Source of the DNA: DASSKA01 sp035690905
Lineage (GTDB): Bacteria; Actinomycetota; Actinomycetes; Propionibacteriales; Nocardioidaceae
Reading direction: 5' to 3'
Assembly (NCBI GenBank): GCA_035690905.1
Contig: DASSKA010000123.1
Span: forward strand, 1-5,522
DNA length: 5,522 nt
Shown: positions 1 to 5,522 of the stretch, piece after piece
Numbering within the stretch: the stretch's first letter is position 1
Layout of the letters: each line of letters starts with the position of its first letter
Made by a program: the position numbers and the translations under genes
The notes under the pieces: generated by a model
What the model saw: the letters and a program-made list of their open reading frames with translations, nothing else
Database searches by the model: none
What the model was told of the DNA's origin: nothing

Positions 1-10
1 GAGGCCGGCC

Positions 11-763
11 TTACTCGAGGAGGGCGCGGTAGGCACCGGCTCCGGCCTCCCCGCTCATCTCGTGCGCGGGCACCGCGGCGACGGCCGCGCCGCCGCGCAG
101 CACGATCGCGTCCTCGCAGGCCTGCACCGCCAGCTCGCGCAGGTGGGTGGAGACCAGCACCGCGGCGCCACGGGCCCGCGCGTCGGCGATCACGTCCATG
201 GTCGCCTCGACACCGAGCGGGTCCACCCCGTCGAACGGCTCGTCGAGCAGCAGCACCCGCGGCTCGTGGAACGCGGCCAGGATCACCGACATCCGCCGGC
301 CCATGCCGTGGCTGAAGCCGGCGGTCACCCGGTGCGCGGCGCCGCCGAGGTCGAAGCGCTCGAGCAGGTCACGGGCCCGCTCCTCCCAGCCGTCGGCCAT
401 CCGGCGCAGCCGGGCCGCGAGTTGCAGGTGCTCCCACGGGGTGGCCCGTGGCACCAGCCCGCCCACGTCCGGGCAGTATCCAGTGACCCGCTTGACCGCG
501 AGGGTGTCGTCGCGCACGTCGTACCCGGCCACCAACACGCTGCCGCCGGACGGCGGGATCACCCCGGCCAGCACCCGCATGGTCGTCGACTTGCCGGCAC
601 CGTTGCGACCGAGCAGGGCAACCGACGAGCCGGGCGTCACGTGCAGGTCGATGCCGCGCACCGCGTCCACCGGCCCGAACCGGACCCACAGCGCGGACAC
701 CTCGACGGGGTCCGGCGAGGCGGCGTGGGCCGGTTGCACCGGCGCGGACTGCGGAGACGACAC
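11..763 (-). CDS. ABC transporter ATP-binding protein
   Basis: This 250-residue nucleotide-binding subunit would hydrolyse ATP to power a membrane permease, acting on the inner face of the membrane. Visible motifs in order are: Walker A GRNGAGKST (residues 52-60); a Q-loop region reading GYCPD (95-99), with no glutamine; a signature region FSHGMGRR (150-157) where LSGGQ-type is usual; Walker B LLLDEP (171-176) with catalytic Glu175; a D-loop GVDP (179-182); and switch His207 in LVSTH. The layout resembles the CcmA/DrrA-like exporter ATPases, but the substrate cannot be told. No membrane segment is present, so a separate permease is expected, probably downstream past the left edge. The start is a GTG at 763 with only a weak GAGA-like ribosome site. 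An in-frame GTG at codon 9 is an alternative, and the first 20 residues look like a disordered tail. The gene lies 58 bases after fadB on the same strand, separated from it by a hairpin, so co-transcription is uncertain. Confidence 0.9.
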   Translation of the reverse strand: MSSPQSAPVQPAHAASPDPVEVSALWVRFGPVDAVRGIDLHVTPGSSVALLGRNGAGKSTTMRVLAGVIPPSGGSVLVAGYDVRDDTLAVKRVTGYCPDVGGLVPRATPWEHLQLAARLRRMADGWEERARDLLERFDLGGAAHRVTAGFSHGMGRRMSVILAAFHEPRVLLLDEPFDGVDPLGVEATMDVIADARARGAAVLVSTHLRELAVQACEDAIVLRGGAAVAAVPAHEMSGEAGAGAYRALLE

Positions 764-795
764 GCACAGAAGTCTCGCAAGCGACCGCGGTGGAT

Positions 796-820
796 GGGCC
801 CGATTCGCTGAATCGGCTCC
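796..820 (-). terminator. Hairpin just after the fadB stop, candidate terminator
   Basis: A perfect 7-bp stem, CCGATTC / GAATCGG with loop GCT (800-816), begins five bases past the fadB stop codon in the minus direction. The stem can extend with GGG/TCC pairing (one G-T wobble) across a C-C mismatch. There is no T-run after it on the minus strand, but actinobacterial terminators often lack one. It probably ends or attenuates the fadA-fadB transcript before the ABC gene, or it stabilises the 3' end of the mRNA. The structure is read directly from the sequence; its role is inferred. Confidence 0.5.
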
Positions 821-821
821 G

Positions 822-3026
822 TCAGAAGCCGGAGCCGGACTCCGCCCGCTTCACCAGGTCGGCCGGCGGCTCGAACCGCTCGCCGTAGGCGGCCGCCAGC
901 TCACGGGCCCGGGCCACGAAGCCGGCCAGCCCGCCCTCGTAGCCGACCATGTACTGCACCGTCCCGCCGTACAGCGGCGGGAACCCGATACCCATGATCG
1001 AGCCGATGTTCGCGGCAGCCGACGACTCGATCACGCCCTCGCCGAAGCAGCGTGCGGTCTCCAGCGCCATGTTGAACAGGTAGCGCTCCTGGATGTCGCG
1101 CAGTGGCACGTCCACGCCGGGCTTGGCGAAGTGCTCGCGCAGCCCCGGCCACAGGAACTTCTTGCCGTCGGCCGGGTACTCGTAGAAGCCGGCACCGGCG
1201 GCCTTGCCCTTCCGGCCGAACTCGCCGACCATCCGGTCGATGACCTCCTCGGCGGGGTGATGCGGCAGCGTCTGCCCCGCCCGGGCGGCCGCCTCCTGGG
1301 TGGCCTTGCGGATGTGCTGGGTCAGCGTCAGCGACACCTCGTCGAGCATCGCCAGCGGCGGCGCCGGGAACCCGGCCAGCGTGGCCGCCCGCTCGATCGT
1401 CTGCGGGTCGACCCCCTCGGCGAGCAGCGCCGCCGCCTCGTTCAGCAGCGTGCCGTACACCCGCGAGGTGTAGAAGCCGCGGCTGTCGTTGACCACGATC
1501 GGCGTCTTCTTGATCTGTTGTACGACGTCGATGGCCCGCGCGACCGCGGCCGGCGAGGTCTTGGCGCCCTTGATGATCTCGACCAGCGGCATCTTGTCCA
1601 CCGGCGAGAAGAAGTGCATGCCGACGAAGTCCTCCGGACGGTTCACGCCCTCGGCGAGCTCGGTGATCGGCAGCGTGGAGGTGTTGGACGCGAGCAGCGC
1701 GTCGCCGTTCACGACGTCCTGCGCCTCGCCGTACACCTGCTTCTTCAGGGCCGGGTCCTCGAACACGGCCTCGATCACCGAGTCGCAGCCGGCCAGGTCG
1801 GCGTAGTCCGCGGTGGGGGTGATCCGGCCCAGCACCTCGGCCTTCTGCTCCGGTGTCATCCTCCCCCGCGAGACGGCCTTCTCCAGCAGCCCGTCCGAGT
1901 AGCTCTTGCCCTTCTCGGCGGCCTCGATGCTGACGTCCTTGAGCACGACGTCGATGCCGGCGCGGGCTGCGGAGTAGGCGATGCCGGCGCCCATCATCCC
2001 GGCACCGAGCACCCCGAGCCGGGTGGCCTTGAAGTGCGGTACGTCGGACGGGCGCAGCGCCCCGGAGTTGATCGCCTGCAGGTCGAAGAAGAACGCCTGG
2101 ATCATGTTCTTCGAGTTCTGCCCGACCACGAGATGGGTCAGGTAGCGCGACTCGATCCGGGACGCGGTGTCGAAGTCGACCTGTGCCCCTTCGACGGCCG
2201 CGGACATGATCGCCCGGGGCGCCGGGTAGTTCGCGCCCTTGGCCTGCTTGCGCAGGTTGGCCGGGAAGGCCGGCAGGAACTGGGCCAGCTTCGGGCTGGA
2301 CGGGGTGCCGCCGGGCATCTTGTACCCGGACCGGTCCCACGGCTGGGTGGCCGCCTCCTCGTCGTTCTGGTGCTCGCGCACCCACGCCTTCGCGGCGGTG
2401 AGCAGGTCGTCGCGGGAGCCGACCAGCTCGTCGACCAGGCCCTTCTCCCTTGCGGCGGCGGGCTTGTACTTCTTGCCGGTCAGCAGCACGTCGAGCAGCG
2501 CGCTCTGCAGCCCGAGCATCCGCACCGTGCGGGTCACCCCACCGCCGCCGGGCAGCAGCCCGAGGGTTACCTCGGGCACGCCGAGGACGATCGAGTCGTC
2601 GTCGACGACGATCCGGTGGTGGCAGGCCAGCGCGATCTCCAGGCCGCCGCCGAGGGCGGTGCCGTTGATCGCGGCCACCACCGGCTTGCCGAGCTTCTCC
2701 AGCCGGCGCAGGTCGGCCTTGACCGCCTCGATATGCGCGAAGACCGCGGCGGCGTCCTCTGGCCGCGCCTTCATCATGTCCTTGAGGTTGCCGCCGGCGA
2801 AGAAGGTCTTCTTCGCGCTGGTGACCACCACGCCGGCGATGTCCTCGCGCTCCTGCTCGAGCCGGTCCACCGCGGCCGCCATCGACGAGCGGTAGAGCTC
2901 GTTCATGGTGTTCGCGCTGGCGGTCGGGTCGTCGAGGGTGAGTACGACGATGCGGTCGGCGTCCTGCTCGTAGCGGACCGCAGTGTGCTCGGAAACGGCA
3001 CCGTGGTCGGAAACGGTCTGGGTCAT
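822..3026 (-). CDS. fadB: FadB-type 3-hydroxyacyl-CoA dehydrogenase / enoyl-CoA hydratase, trifunctional enzyme alpha subunit
   Basis: This 734-residue bifunctional cytoplasmic enzyme hydrates trans-2-enoyl-CoA and then oxidises L-3-hydroxyacyl-CoA with NAD+. The N-terminal crotonase domain (about 16-215) has an oxyanion segment FFAGGNL (75-81), GGGLE with catalytic Glu130, and LGVPEVTLGLLPGGGG with catalytic Glu152. A linker leads to the NAD-binding dehydrogenase domain (about 335-515), with the Rossmann GAGMMG (341-346) and HFFSPVDKMPLVE carrying catalytic His471 and Glu483. Two C-terminal helical dehydrogenase repeats follow (about 516-615 and 640-725). Length and motif order match E. coli FadB and mycobacterial FadB, and the sequence is strikingly like the latter as I recall it. 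The active-site residues I checked are intact. It lies 21 bases after fadA and is probably translationally coupled to it. FadB is expected to pair with FadA in an alpha2-beta2 complex. Chain-length preference cannot be read from the sequence. Confidence 0.96.
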   Translation of the reverse strand: MTQTVSDHGAVSEHTAVRYEQDADRIVVLTLDDPTASANTMNELYRSSMAAAVDRLEQEREDIAGVVVTSAKKTFFAGGNLKDMMKARPEDAAAVFAHIEAVKADLRRLEKLGKPVVAAINGTALGGGLEIALACHHRIVVDDDSIVLGVPEVTLGLLPGGGGVTRTVRMLGLQSALLDVLLTGKKYKPAAAREKGLVDELVGSRDDLLTAAKAWVREHQNDEEAATQPWDRSGYKMPGGTPSSPKLAQFLPAFPANLRKQAKGANYPAPRAIMSAAVEGAQVDFDTASRIESRYLTHLVVGQNSKNMIQAFFFDLQAINSGALRPSDVPHFKATRLGVLGAGMMGAGIAYSAARAGIDVVLKDVSIEAAEKGKSYSDGLLEKAVSRGRMTPEQKAEVLGRITPTADYADLAGCDSVIEAVFEDPALKKQVYGEAQDVVNGDALLASNTSTLPITELAEGVNRPEDFVGMHFFSPVDKMPLVEIIKGAKTSPAAVARAIDVVQQIKKTPIVVNDSRGFYTSRVYGTLLNEAAALLAEGVDPQTIERAATLAGFPAPPLAMLDEVSLTLTQHIRKATQEAAARAGQTLPHHPAEEVIDRMVGEFGRKGKAAGAGFYEYPADGKKFLWPGLREHFAKPGVDVPLRDIQERYLFNMALETARCFGEGVIESSAAANIGSIMGIGFPPLYGGTVQYMVGYEGGLAGFVARARELAAAYGERFEPPADLVKRAESGSGF

Positions 3027-3047
3027 GTTCCTTTAGTTCCTTCTGGC
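3027..3047 (-). promoter_or_regulatory. fadB ribosome binding site in the fadA-fadB junction
   Basis: The whole 21-base junction is translation signal. Reading the minus strand, AGAAGGA (3044-3038) starts three bases after the fadA stop and sits 11 bases before the fadB ATG. A second purine block, AAAGGA (3034-3029), is only two bases from the ATG and probably too close to act as the main site. The arrangement supports the ATG at 3026 and coupled translation of the two subunits. Confidence 0.7.
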
Positions 3048-4274
3048 TCAGATGCGCTCGACGACGGTGGCGATGCCCATGCCCCCGCCCACGCAGAGCG
3101 TGACGAGGCCGTAGCGGAGGTCGCGGCGGTGCAGCTCGTCGACGATGGTGCCGAGCAGCATCGAGCCGGTGGCGCCGAGCGGGTGGCCCATCGCGATGGC
3201 GCCGCCGTTGACGTTGACCTTCTCGTGAGGAAGGTCCAGGTCCTTCATGAACCGCATCGCGACCGCGGCGAAGGCCTCGTTCATCTCGACCAGGTCCAGG
3301 TCGTCCGTGGTGAGGCCGGCCTTGGCCAGCGCCTTGCGGGAGGCCGGTGCCGGGCCGGTGAGCATGATGGTCGGGTCCGCCCCGGACACCGCGGTGGCCA
3401 GGATCCGGGCCCGCGGGGTGAGCCCAAGCTCGGTGCCGACCTCCTCGGTGCCGATCATCACCAGCGACGCGCCGTCGACGATGCCCGAGGAGTTGCCGGC
3501 GTGGTGCACGTGGTCGATCTTCTCCACCCAGTGGTACTTCTCCAGGGCCACCGCGTCGAAGCCGCCCTGGTCGCCGATCGCGGCGAAGCTCGGCGGCAGC
3601 GAGGCCAGCGACTCCACCGTGGTGCCCGGCCGGATGAACTCGTCCTTGTCCAGCACCACCAGCCCGTTCAGGTCCCGGACCGGGATCACCGAGTGGTCGA
3701 AGTACCCGTTGGCCTGCGCCTTCGCGGCCCGGGCCTGCGACTCTGCGGCGAACGCGTCCACGTCGCTGCGGGAGTACCCCTCGATGGTGGCGATCAGGTC
3801 GGCGCCGATGCCCTGCGGCACGAACGAGGTGTCGAAGGCGGTGGCCGGGTCCATCGCCCAGGCGCCGCCGTCGGAGGCCATCGGCACCCGGGACATCGAC
3901 TCGACGCCGCCGGCGAGGATCAGGTCCTCGAAGCCGGAGCGCACCCGCGCCGCCGCCTGGTTGACCGCCTCCAGGCCGGAGGCGCAGAACCGGTTCAGCT
4001 GCACGCCGGCGACCGTCTCGGGGTAGCCGGCCTTGAGCACCGCGGTCTTGGCGATGTCGCTGCCCTGGTCTCCGATCGGGGTGACCACACCGAGCACCAC
4101 GTCGTCGACCCGCCCGGGGTCGAAGCTGGGGTTGCGGGTCTTGAGCTCGTCGAGGAGCCCGACGACGAGGTCGATCGGCTTGACCTCGTAGAGGGACCCG
4201 GTCTTCTTGCCGCGTCCCCGGGGGGTGCGGATCGCGTCGTACACGAATGCCTGCGGCGCATCGGTTCTGGTCAT
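3048..4274 (-). CDS. fadA: FadA-type acetyl-CoA acyltransferase (3-ketoacyl-CoA thiolase), trifunctional enzyme beta subunit
   Basis: This thiolase of 408 residues cleaves 3-ketoacyl-CoA with free CoA to give acetyl-CoA and a shortened acyl-CoA, the last step of beta-oxidation. The nucleophilic Cys97 lies in NRFCASG (94-100). Other catalytic-loop motifs are HHAGNSSG (257-264), NEAFA (332-336), GGAIAMGHPLGATG with His364 (357-370), and CVGGGMG with the second catalytic Cys394 (394-400). Length and sequence fit mycobacterial FadA (about 400 residues). The reading frame stays open to a GTG at 4319, adding 15 residues, but I chose the ATG at 4274. It has AGGA (4287-4284) nine bases upstream, it matches the usual thiolase N-terminus (FVYDAIRTPRG), and the longer form would start inside the proposed promoter. 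As first gene of the pair it is probably controlled by the divergent MerR protein. A biosynthetic acetoacetyl-CoA thiolase role is less likely, given the partner fadB. Confidence 0.95.
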   Translation of the reverse strand: MTRTDAPQAFVYDAIRTPRGRGKKTGSLYEVKPIDLVVGLLDELKTRNPSFDPGRVDDVVLGVVTPIGDQGSDIAKTAVLKAGYPETVAGVQLNRFCASGLEAVNQAAARVRSGFEDLILAGGVESMSRVPMASDGGAWAMDPATAFDTSFVPQGIGADLIATIEGYSRSDVDAFAAESQARAAKAQANGYFDHSVIPVRDLNGLVVLDKDEFIRPGTTVESLASLPPSFAAIGDQGGFDAVALEKYHWVEKIDHVHHAGNSSGIVDGASLVMIGTEEVGTELGLTPRARILATAVSGADPTIMLTGPAPASRKALAKAGLTTDDLDLVEMNEAFAAVAMRFMKDLDLPHEKVNVNGGAIAMGHPLGATGSMLLGTIVDELHRRDLRYGLVTLCVGGGMGIATVVERI

Positions 4275-4283
4275 CGGCAGCGT

Positions 4284-4287
4284 TCCT
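4284..4287 (-). promoter_or_regulatory. fadA ribosome binding site
   Basis: AGGA on the minus strand, nine bases before the ATG at 4274. It decides the start in favour of 4274 over the upstream GTG at 4319, in front of which I see no purine-rich site. Confidence 0.6.
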
Positions 4288-4314
4288 GGAGTCGGGTGGC
4301 AGTGCTTCGATTGT

Positions 4315-4335
4315 GACACTCATACTGTTAGCGTC
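4315..4335. promoter_or_regulatory. Candidate MerR operator dyad
   Basis: An imperfect inverted repeat, GACACT-N9-AGCGTC (plus strand), matches at five of six positions in the arms and at seven of ten if the inner bases are included. Its centre, 4325, coincides with the middle of the 19-bp spacer of the proposed fadA promoter, as expected for a MerR dimer site. An overlapping dyad, TGACACT-CAT-ACTGTTA (4314-4330, five of seven arm positions), is an alternative register. The divergent merR gene begins 49 bases away, so the same site could also control merR itself. Confidence 0.45.
4323..4328 (+). promoter_or_regulatory. Weak -10-like hexamer for merR
   Basis: TACTGT fits the TANNNT pattern tolerated in actinobacterial housekeeping promoters and lies 55 bases before the merR ATG, inside the candidate operator. 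No convincing -35 element is present at 16-19 bp upstream. If real, binding of MerR here would couple its own expression to that of fadA-fadB. Confidence 0.2.
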
Positions 4336-4372
4336 GTCAACCGCGATCCACCGTGATCTACGTCGCCCCACC

Positions 4373-4378
4373 GAAGGA
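4373..4378 (+). promoter_or_regulatory. merR ribosome binding site
   Basis: GAAGGA sits five bases before the ATG at 4384. It overlaps the earlier in-frame ATG at 4378, which therefore has no usable ribosome site of its own. This favours the start at 4384. Confidence 0.65.
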
Positions 4379-4383
4379 TGCCC

Positions 4384-5118
4384 ATGGCAGAGCAGGCCAG
4401 CACGGCGCAGGCCGCCGGCGAGATGATCGGGCTGGCCGCGCTCACCGAGCGGGTCGGGATGAGCGTGCGGACGATTCGCTTCTACACCACCCGCGGCCTG
4501 GTGCCGCCGCCCGTGCGCCGCGGCCGGTCCGGCTACTACACCGCCGACCACGTCGCCCGGCTGGAGCTGGTCCACGAGCTGCAGGCGCACGGGTTCACGC
4601 TGGCCGCGATCGAGAAGTACGTCGCCCGCATCCCTGCCGACGCGACCCCGGAGACGATCGCGCTGCACCGGACGATGCTGGCGCCGTGGATGGCCGAGCT
4701 GCCCGAGACGCTGACCGGTCAGGAGCTGGTCCGACGGGCGGGGCGGCCGCTGTCGGAGGACGACCTGGACACCTTGCAGGCGCTGGGCATCGTGCAACCG
4801 GCCGGCAAGGGGAGGTTCCAGGTCGCCCTTGCGCACCTGTCGGTCGGTGTCTCGCTGCTCGACCTGGGCATCCCGGTGGAGGCCGCCCGGGCCGCGCAGG
4901 AGATCTTCACCGCGCACGGGCGCGCCATCGCTGACGAGCTCACCGAGCTGTTCCGGACCCGGCTGTGGCCGGTCTACAAGGAGGGCGGGCTGTCCCCGGA
5001 GCGGCTGCGCGGGCTGGTCGAGCGGTTCAAACCGGTGACGGTGGCCGCGCTGGTCGGGGCCTACGAGACCGCGGTCGACGAGGCGAAGCGGCAGTCGGTC
5101 GCCCGCCGTACCCGCTGA
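4384..5118 (+). CDS. MerR-family transcriptional regulator, probable regulator of fadA-fadB
   Basis: This is a 244-residue DNA-binding regulator. The N-terminal MerR winged helix-turn-helix (about 15-82) shows the hallmark TERVGMSVRTIRFYTTRGLV (21-40), a wing around RRGRSGYY (45-52), and the second helical pair VARLELVHELQAHGFTLAAIEKYV (57-80). The C-terminal half (about 105-244) is the putative effector domain. Its first part (about 112-172) looks like a degenerate echo of the same fold: helix, ALGIVQP turn, GRFQ wing, then helices ending DLGIPVEAA. There is no cysteine in the protein, so metal-thiolate or cysteine-based redox sensing is unlikely and a small organic ligand is more plausible. 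It is divergent from fadA across a 109-base region with a MerR-like promoter, so regulation of beta-oxidation is the natural inference; an acyl-CoA ligand is a guess. The start at 4384 is preferred over the ATG two codons upstream (4378) on ribosome-site spacing. An unrelated target is still possible. Confidence 0.9.
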   Translation: MAEQASTAQAAGEMIGLAALTERVGMSVRTIRFYTTRGLVPPPVRRGRSGYYTADHVARLELVHELQAHGFTLAAIEKYVARIPADATPETIALHRTMLAPWMAELPETLTGQELVRRAGRPLSEDDLDTLQALGIVQPAGKGRFQVALAHLSVGVSLLDLGIPVEAARAAQEIFTAHGRAIADELTELFRTRLWPVYKEGGLSPERLRGLVERFKPVTVAALVGAYETAVDEAKRQSVARRTR

Positions 5119-5169
5119 GCGGCGGTTGCTTCCTGGGCGAGCCGTCCGAATTGCCTTGCCCTTGGCCGG

Positions 5170-5208
5170 GGCCGGCCTGCGCACCTGTCCCAAGCCTCGC
5201 AGCCGGCC
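5170..5208 (+). terminator. Hairpin downstream of merR, 11-bp stem with one bulge
   Basis: The left arm 5170-5181 (GGCCGGC-C-TGCG, bulged C) pairs with the right arm 5198-5208 (CGCAGCCGGCC) around a 16-base loop. It lies 51 bases after the merR stop, in the convergent gap between merR and the minus-strand gene at the right edge, so a terminator role is likely. There is no T-run after it. Confidence 0.4.
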
Positions 5209-5209
5209 G

Positions 5210-5261
5210 CGGACGGCCCCGCAAGCGGGCGGTCACACCGCCCAGTTAGACGCACCGTCCG
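5210..5261 (+). terminator. Second inverted repeat downstream of merR, nested hairpins
   Basis: An outer 7-bp stem, CGGACGG (5210-5216) with CCGTCCG (5255-5261), encloses an inner perfect hairpin, GGGCGG-TCACA-CCGCCC (5227-5243). It is followed by a weakly T-rich stretch, AGTCTTCTC. An overlapping alternative, CCCGC-AA-GCGGG (5218-5229), would exclude the inner hairpin. Together with the hairpin just before it, this is most simply a bidirectional termination region for two convergent genes. Confidence 0.4.
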
Positions 5262-5365
5262 AGTCTTCTCGGGGCCGGTCATCAAGTCATCTCACGCGTG
5301 TCGCCATACCTCGCCCCGCTTGGGGGACGTTTGCCTCATTCGCGTCACTGGCGGCTCGGAGGAGT

Positions 5366-5378
5366 GGGGCGCTGCCCC
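5366..5378 (-). terminator. Short hairpin after the right-edge gene
   Basis: GGGGC-GCT-GCCCC lies 11 bases beyond the stop codon of the minus-strand gene at 5390. It is a short but very GC-rich stem, well placed to be that gene's terminator. It has no T-run. Confidence 0.3.
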
Positions 5379-5389
5379 GGCGGCGAGTC

Positions 5390-5522
5390 CTACGGCTCGG
5401 GCAGGGTGTGGCTGCGCTGGGCTACGAGATCACCGATCTCGCGTCCGACGGCGGCGATGAGACGATCGGCGTCGGGCAGGGCTTGGGCGTCTGCGGTGAT
5501 GCCGATCGTGACCCGGCCGGCG
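5390..5522 (-). CDS. 3' end of an unidentified gene (partial)
   Basis: An open frame enters from the right edge and ends at TAG (5392-5390), giving the last 43 residues of a protein whose start is outside the window. It reads AGRVTIGITADAQALPDADR and then an amphipathic helix-like LIAAVGREIGDLVAQRSHTLPEP. Third positions are mostly G or C, but with more A/T-ending codons (GCA, CAA, CGT, GGA, GTA) than in fadA-fadB. The opposite strand is also open here, but it gives a glycine-rich, less protein-like sequence and no start with a properly spaced ribosome site. I do not recognise the family. It is convergent with merR and so probably unrelated to beta-oxidation. Confidence 0.5.
   Translation of the reverse strand, partial: AGRVTIGITADAQALPDADRLIAAVGREIGDLVAQRSHTLPEP

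Larger units (their letters stand above)
4310..4340 (-). promoter_or_regulatory. Candidate fadA-fadB promoter with a 19-bp spacer
   Basis: On the minus strand, a -35-like TTGACG (4340-4335) and a -10-like CACAAT (4315-4310, four of six matches to TATAAT) are separated by exactly 19 bp. Spacers of 19-20 bp are characteristic of promoters activated by MerR-family proteins, which untwist the DNA to realign the two elements. Transcription would start near 4303, leaving a leader of about 29 bases that contains the fadA ribosome site. This is read by eye: the -10 match is modest, and 17- or 18-bp alternatives (GTCACA, TCACAA) are poorer. Confidence 0.45.

Noticed and set aside
775..784. Near-palindrome TCGCAAGCGA between the fadB hairpin and the ABC start
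   Set aside because: It is too short and its two central bases do not pair. It is likely chance in GC-rich sequence.
147..4316. A plus-strand open frame of 1389 codons lying opposite fadA, fadB and part of the ABC gene
   Set aside because: Its translation is rich in R, G, H, D and V and shows no domain. Long antisense frames without stops are a routine by-product of high GC and strong third-position bias. The minus-strand genes here have intact catalytic motifs.
4345..4361. Imperfect direct repeat GATCCAC / GATCTAC with 10-bp periodicity before merR
   Set aside because: The repeat is only seven bases with one mismatch. It does not match a recognised operator, and the dyad at 4315-4335 explains MerR binding better.
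901..5193. A minus-strand open frame of 1430 codons overlapping merR, fadA and fadB in another frame
   Set aside because: It is arginine- and glycine-rich, low-complexity output of an out-of-frame reading. It crosses three well-supported genes and the promoter region.
5119..5389. tRNA or other known RNA gene in the merR downstream gap
   Set aside because: I could find no T-arm GTTCRA motif or cloverleaf, and the stems present fit terminators better than any known RNA family I recognise.
5365..5522. Possible plus-strand gene starting at a GTG behind GGAGGAG at the right edge
   Set aside because: The ribosome-site-like GGAGGAG directly abuts the GTG with no spacing, and the translation looks like an antisense shadow of the more protein-like minus-strand frame.

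Overview
The window is about 5.5 kb of very GC-rich DNA (roughly 70% by eye). Its genes have strong G/C third-position bias, and the FadA and FadB proteins closely resemble the mycobacterial trifunctional enzyme subunits as I remember them. It is most likely the chromosome of an actinomycete; I cannot place it more finely. Nearly all of it is core fatty-acid beta-oxidation with its probable local regulator. I see no mobile element, CRISPR array, tRNA or rRNA.

Layout from left to right. A complete ABC-transporter ATPase (11-763, minus) ends 10 bases from the left edge, so any permease partner lies outside. A 58-base gap follows and holds a strong hairpin placed just after the end of fadB. Next are fadB (822-3026, minus), a two-domain enoyl-CoA hydratase/3-hydroxyacyl-CoA dehydrogenase, and fadA (3048-4274, minus), an acetyl-CoA acyltransferase. 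fadA is transcribed first, and the two genes are separated by only 21 bases that contain the fadB ribosome binding site. A 109-base divergent intergenic region separates fadA from merR (4384-5118, plus). Downstream of merR is a 271-base non-coding stretch (5119-5389) full of GC-rich inverted repeats, and then the 3' end of an unidentified minus-strand gene that runs off the right edge.

How it works together: FadB hydrates and oxidises 2-enoyl-CoA, and FadA cleaves the resulting 3-ketoacyl-CoA to release acetyl-CoA. The two probably form one alpha2-beta2 complex. The divergent MerR-family protein has a clear DNA-binding domain and no cysteine, which fits sensing of an organic ligand (possibly an acyl-CoA) rather than a metal or redox signal. 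The fadA side of the intergenic region carries a possible promoter with a 19-bp spacer and an imperfect dyad centred on that spacer, the arrangement typical of MerR-controlled promoters. Two gene starts are best shortened: fadA to the ATG at 4274 and merR to the ATG at 4384, both on ribosome-binding-site grounds.

I found no clearly new system. The points most worth a second look are the MerR-type promoter geometry, a degenerate second HTH-like segment in the MerR effector half, the eroded signature and Q-loop of the ABC ATPase, and the competing hairpins downstream of merR.
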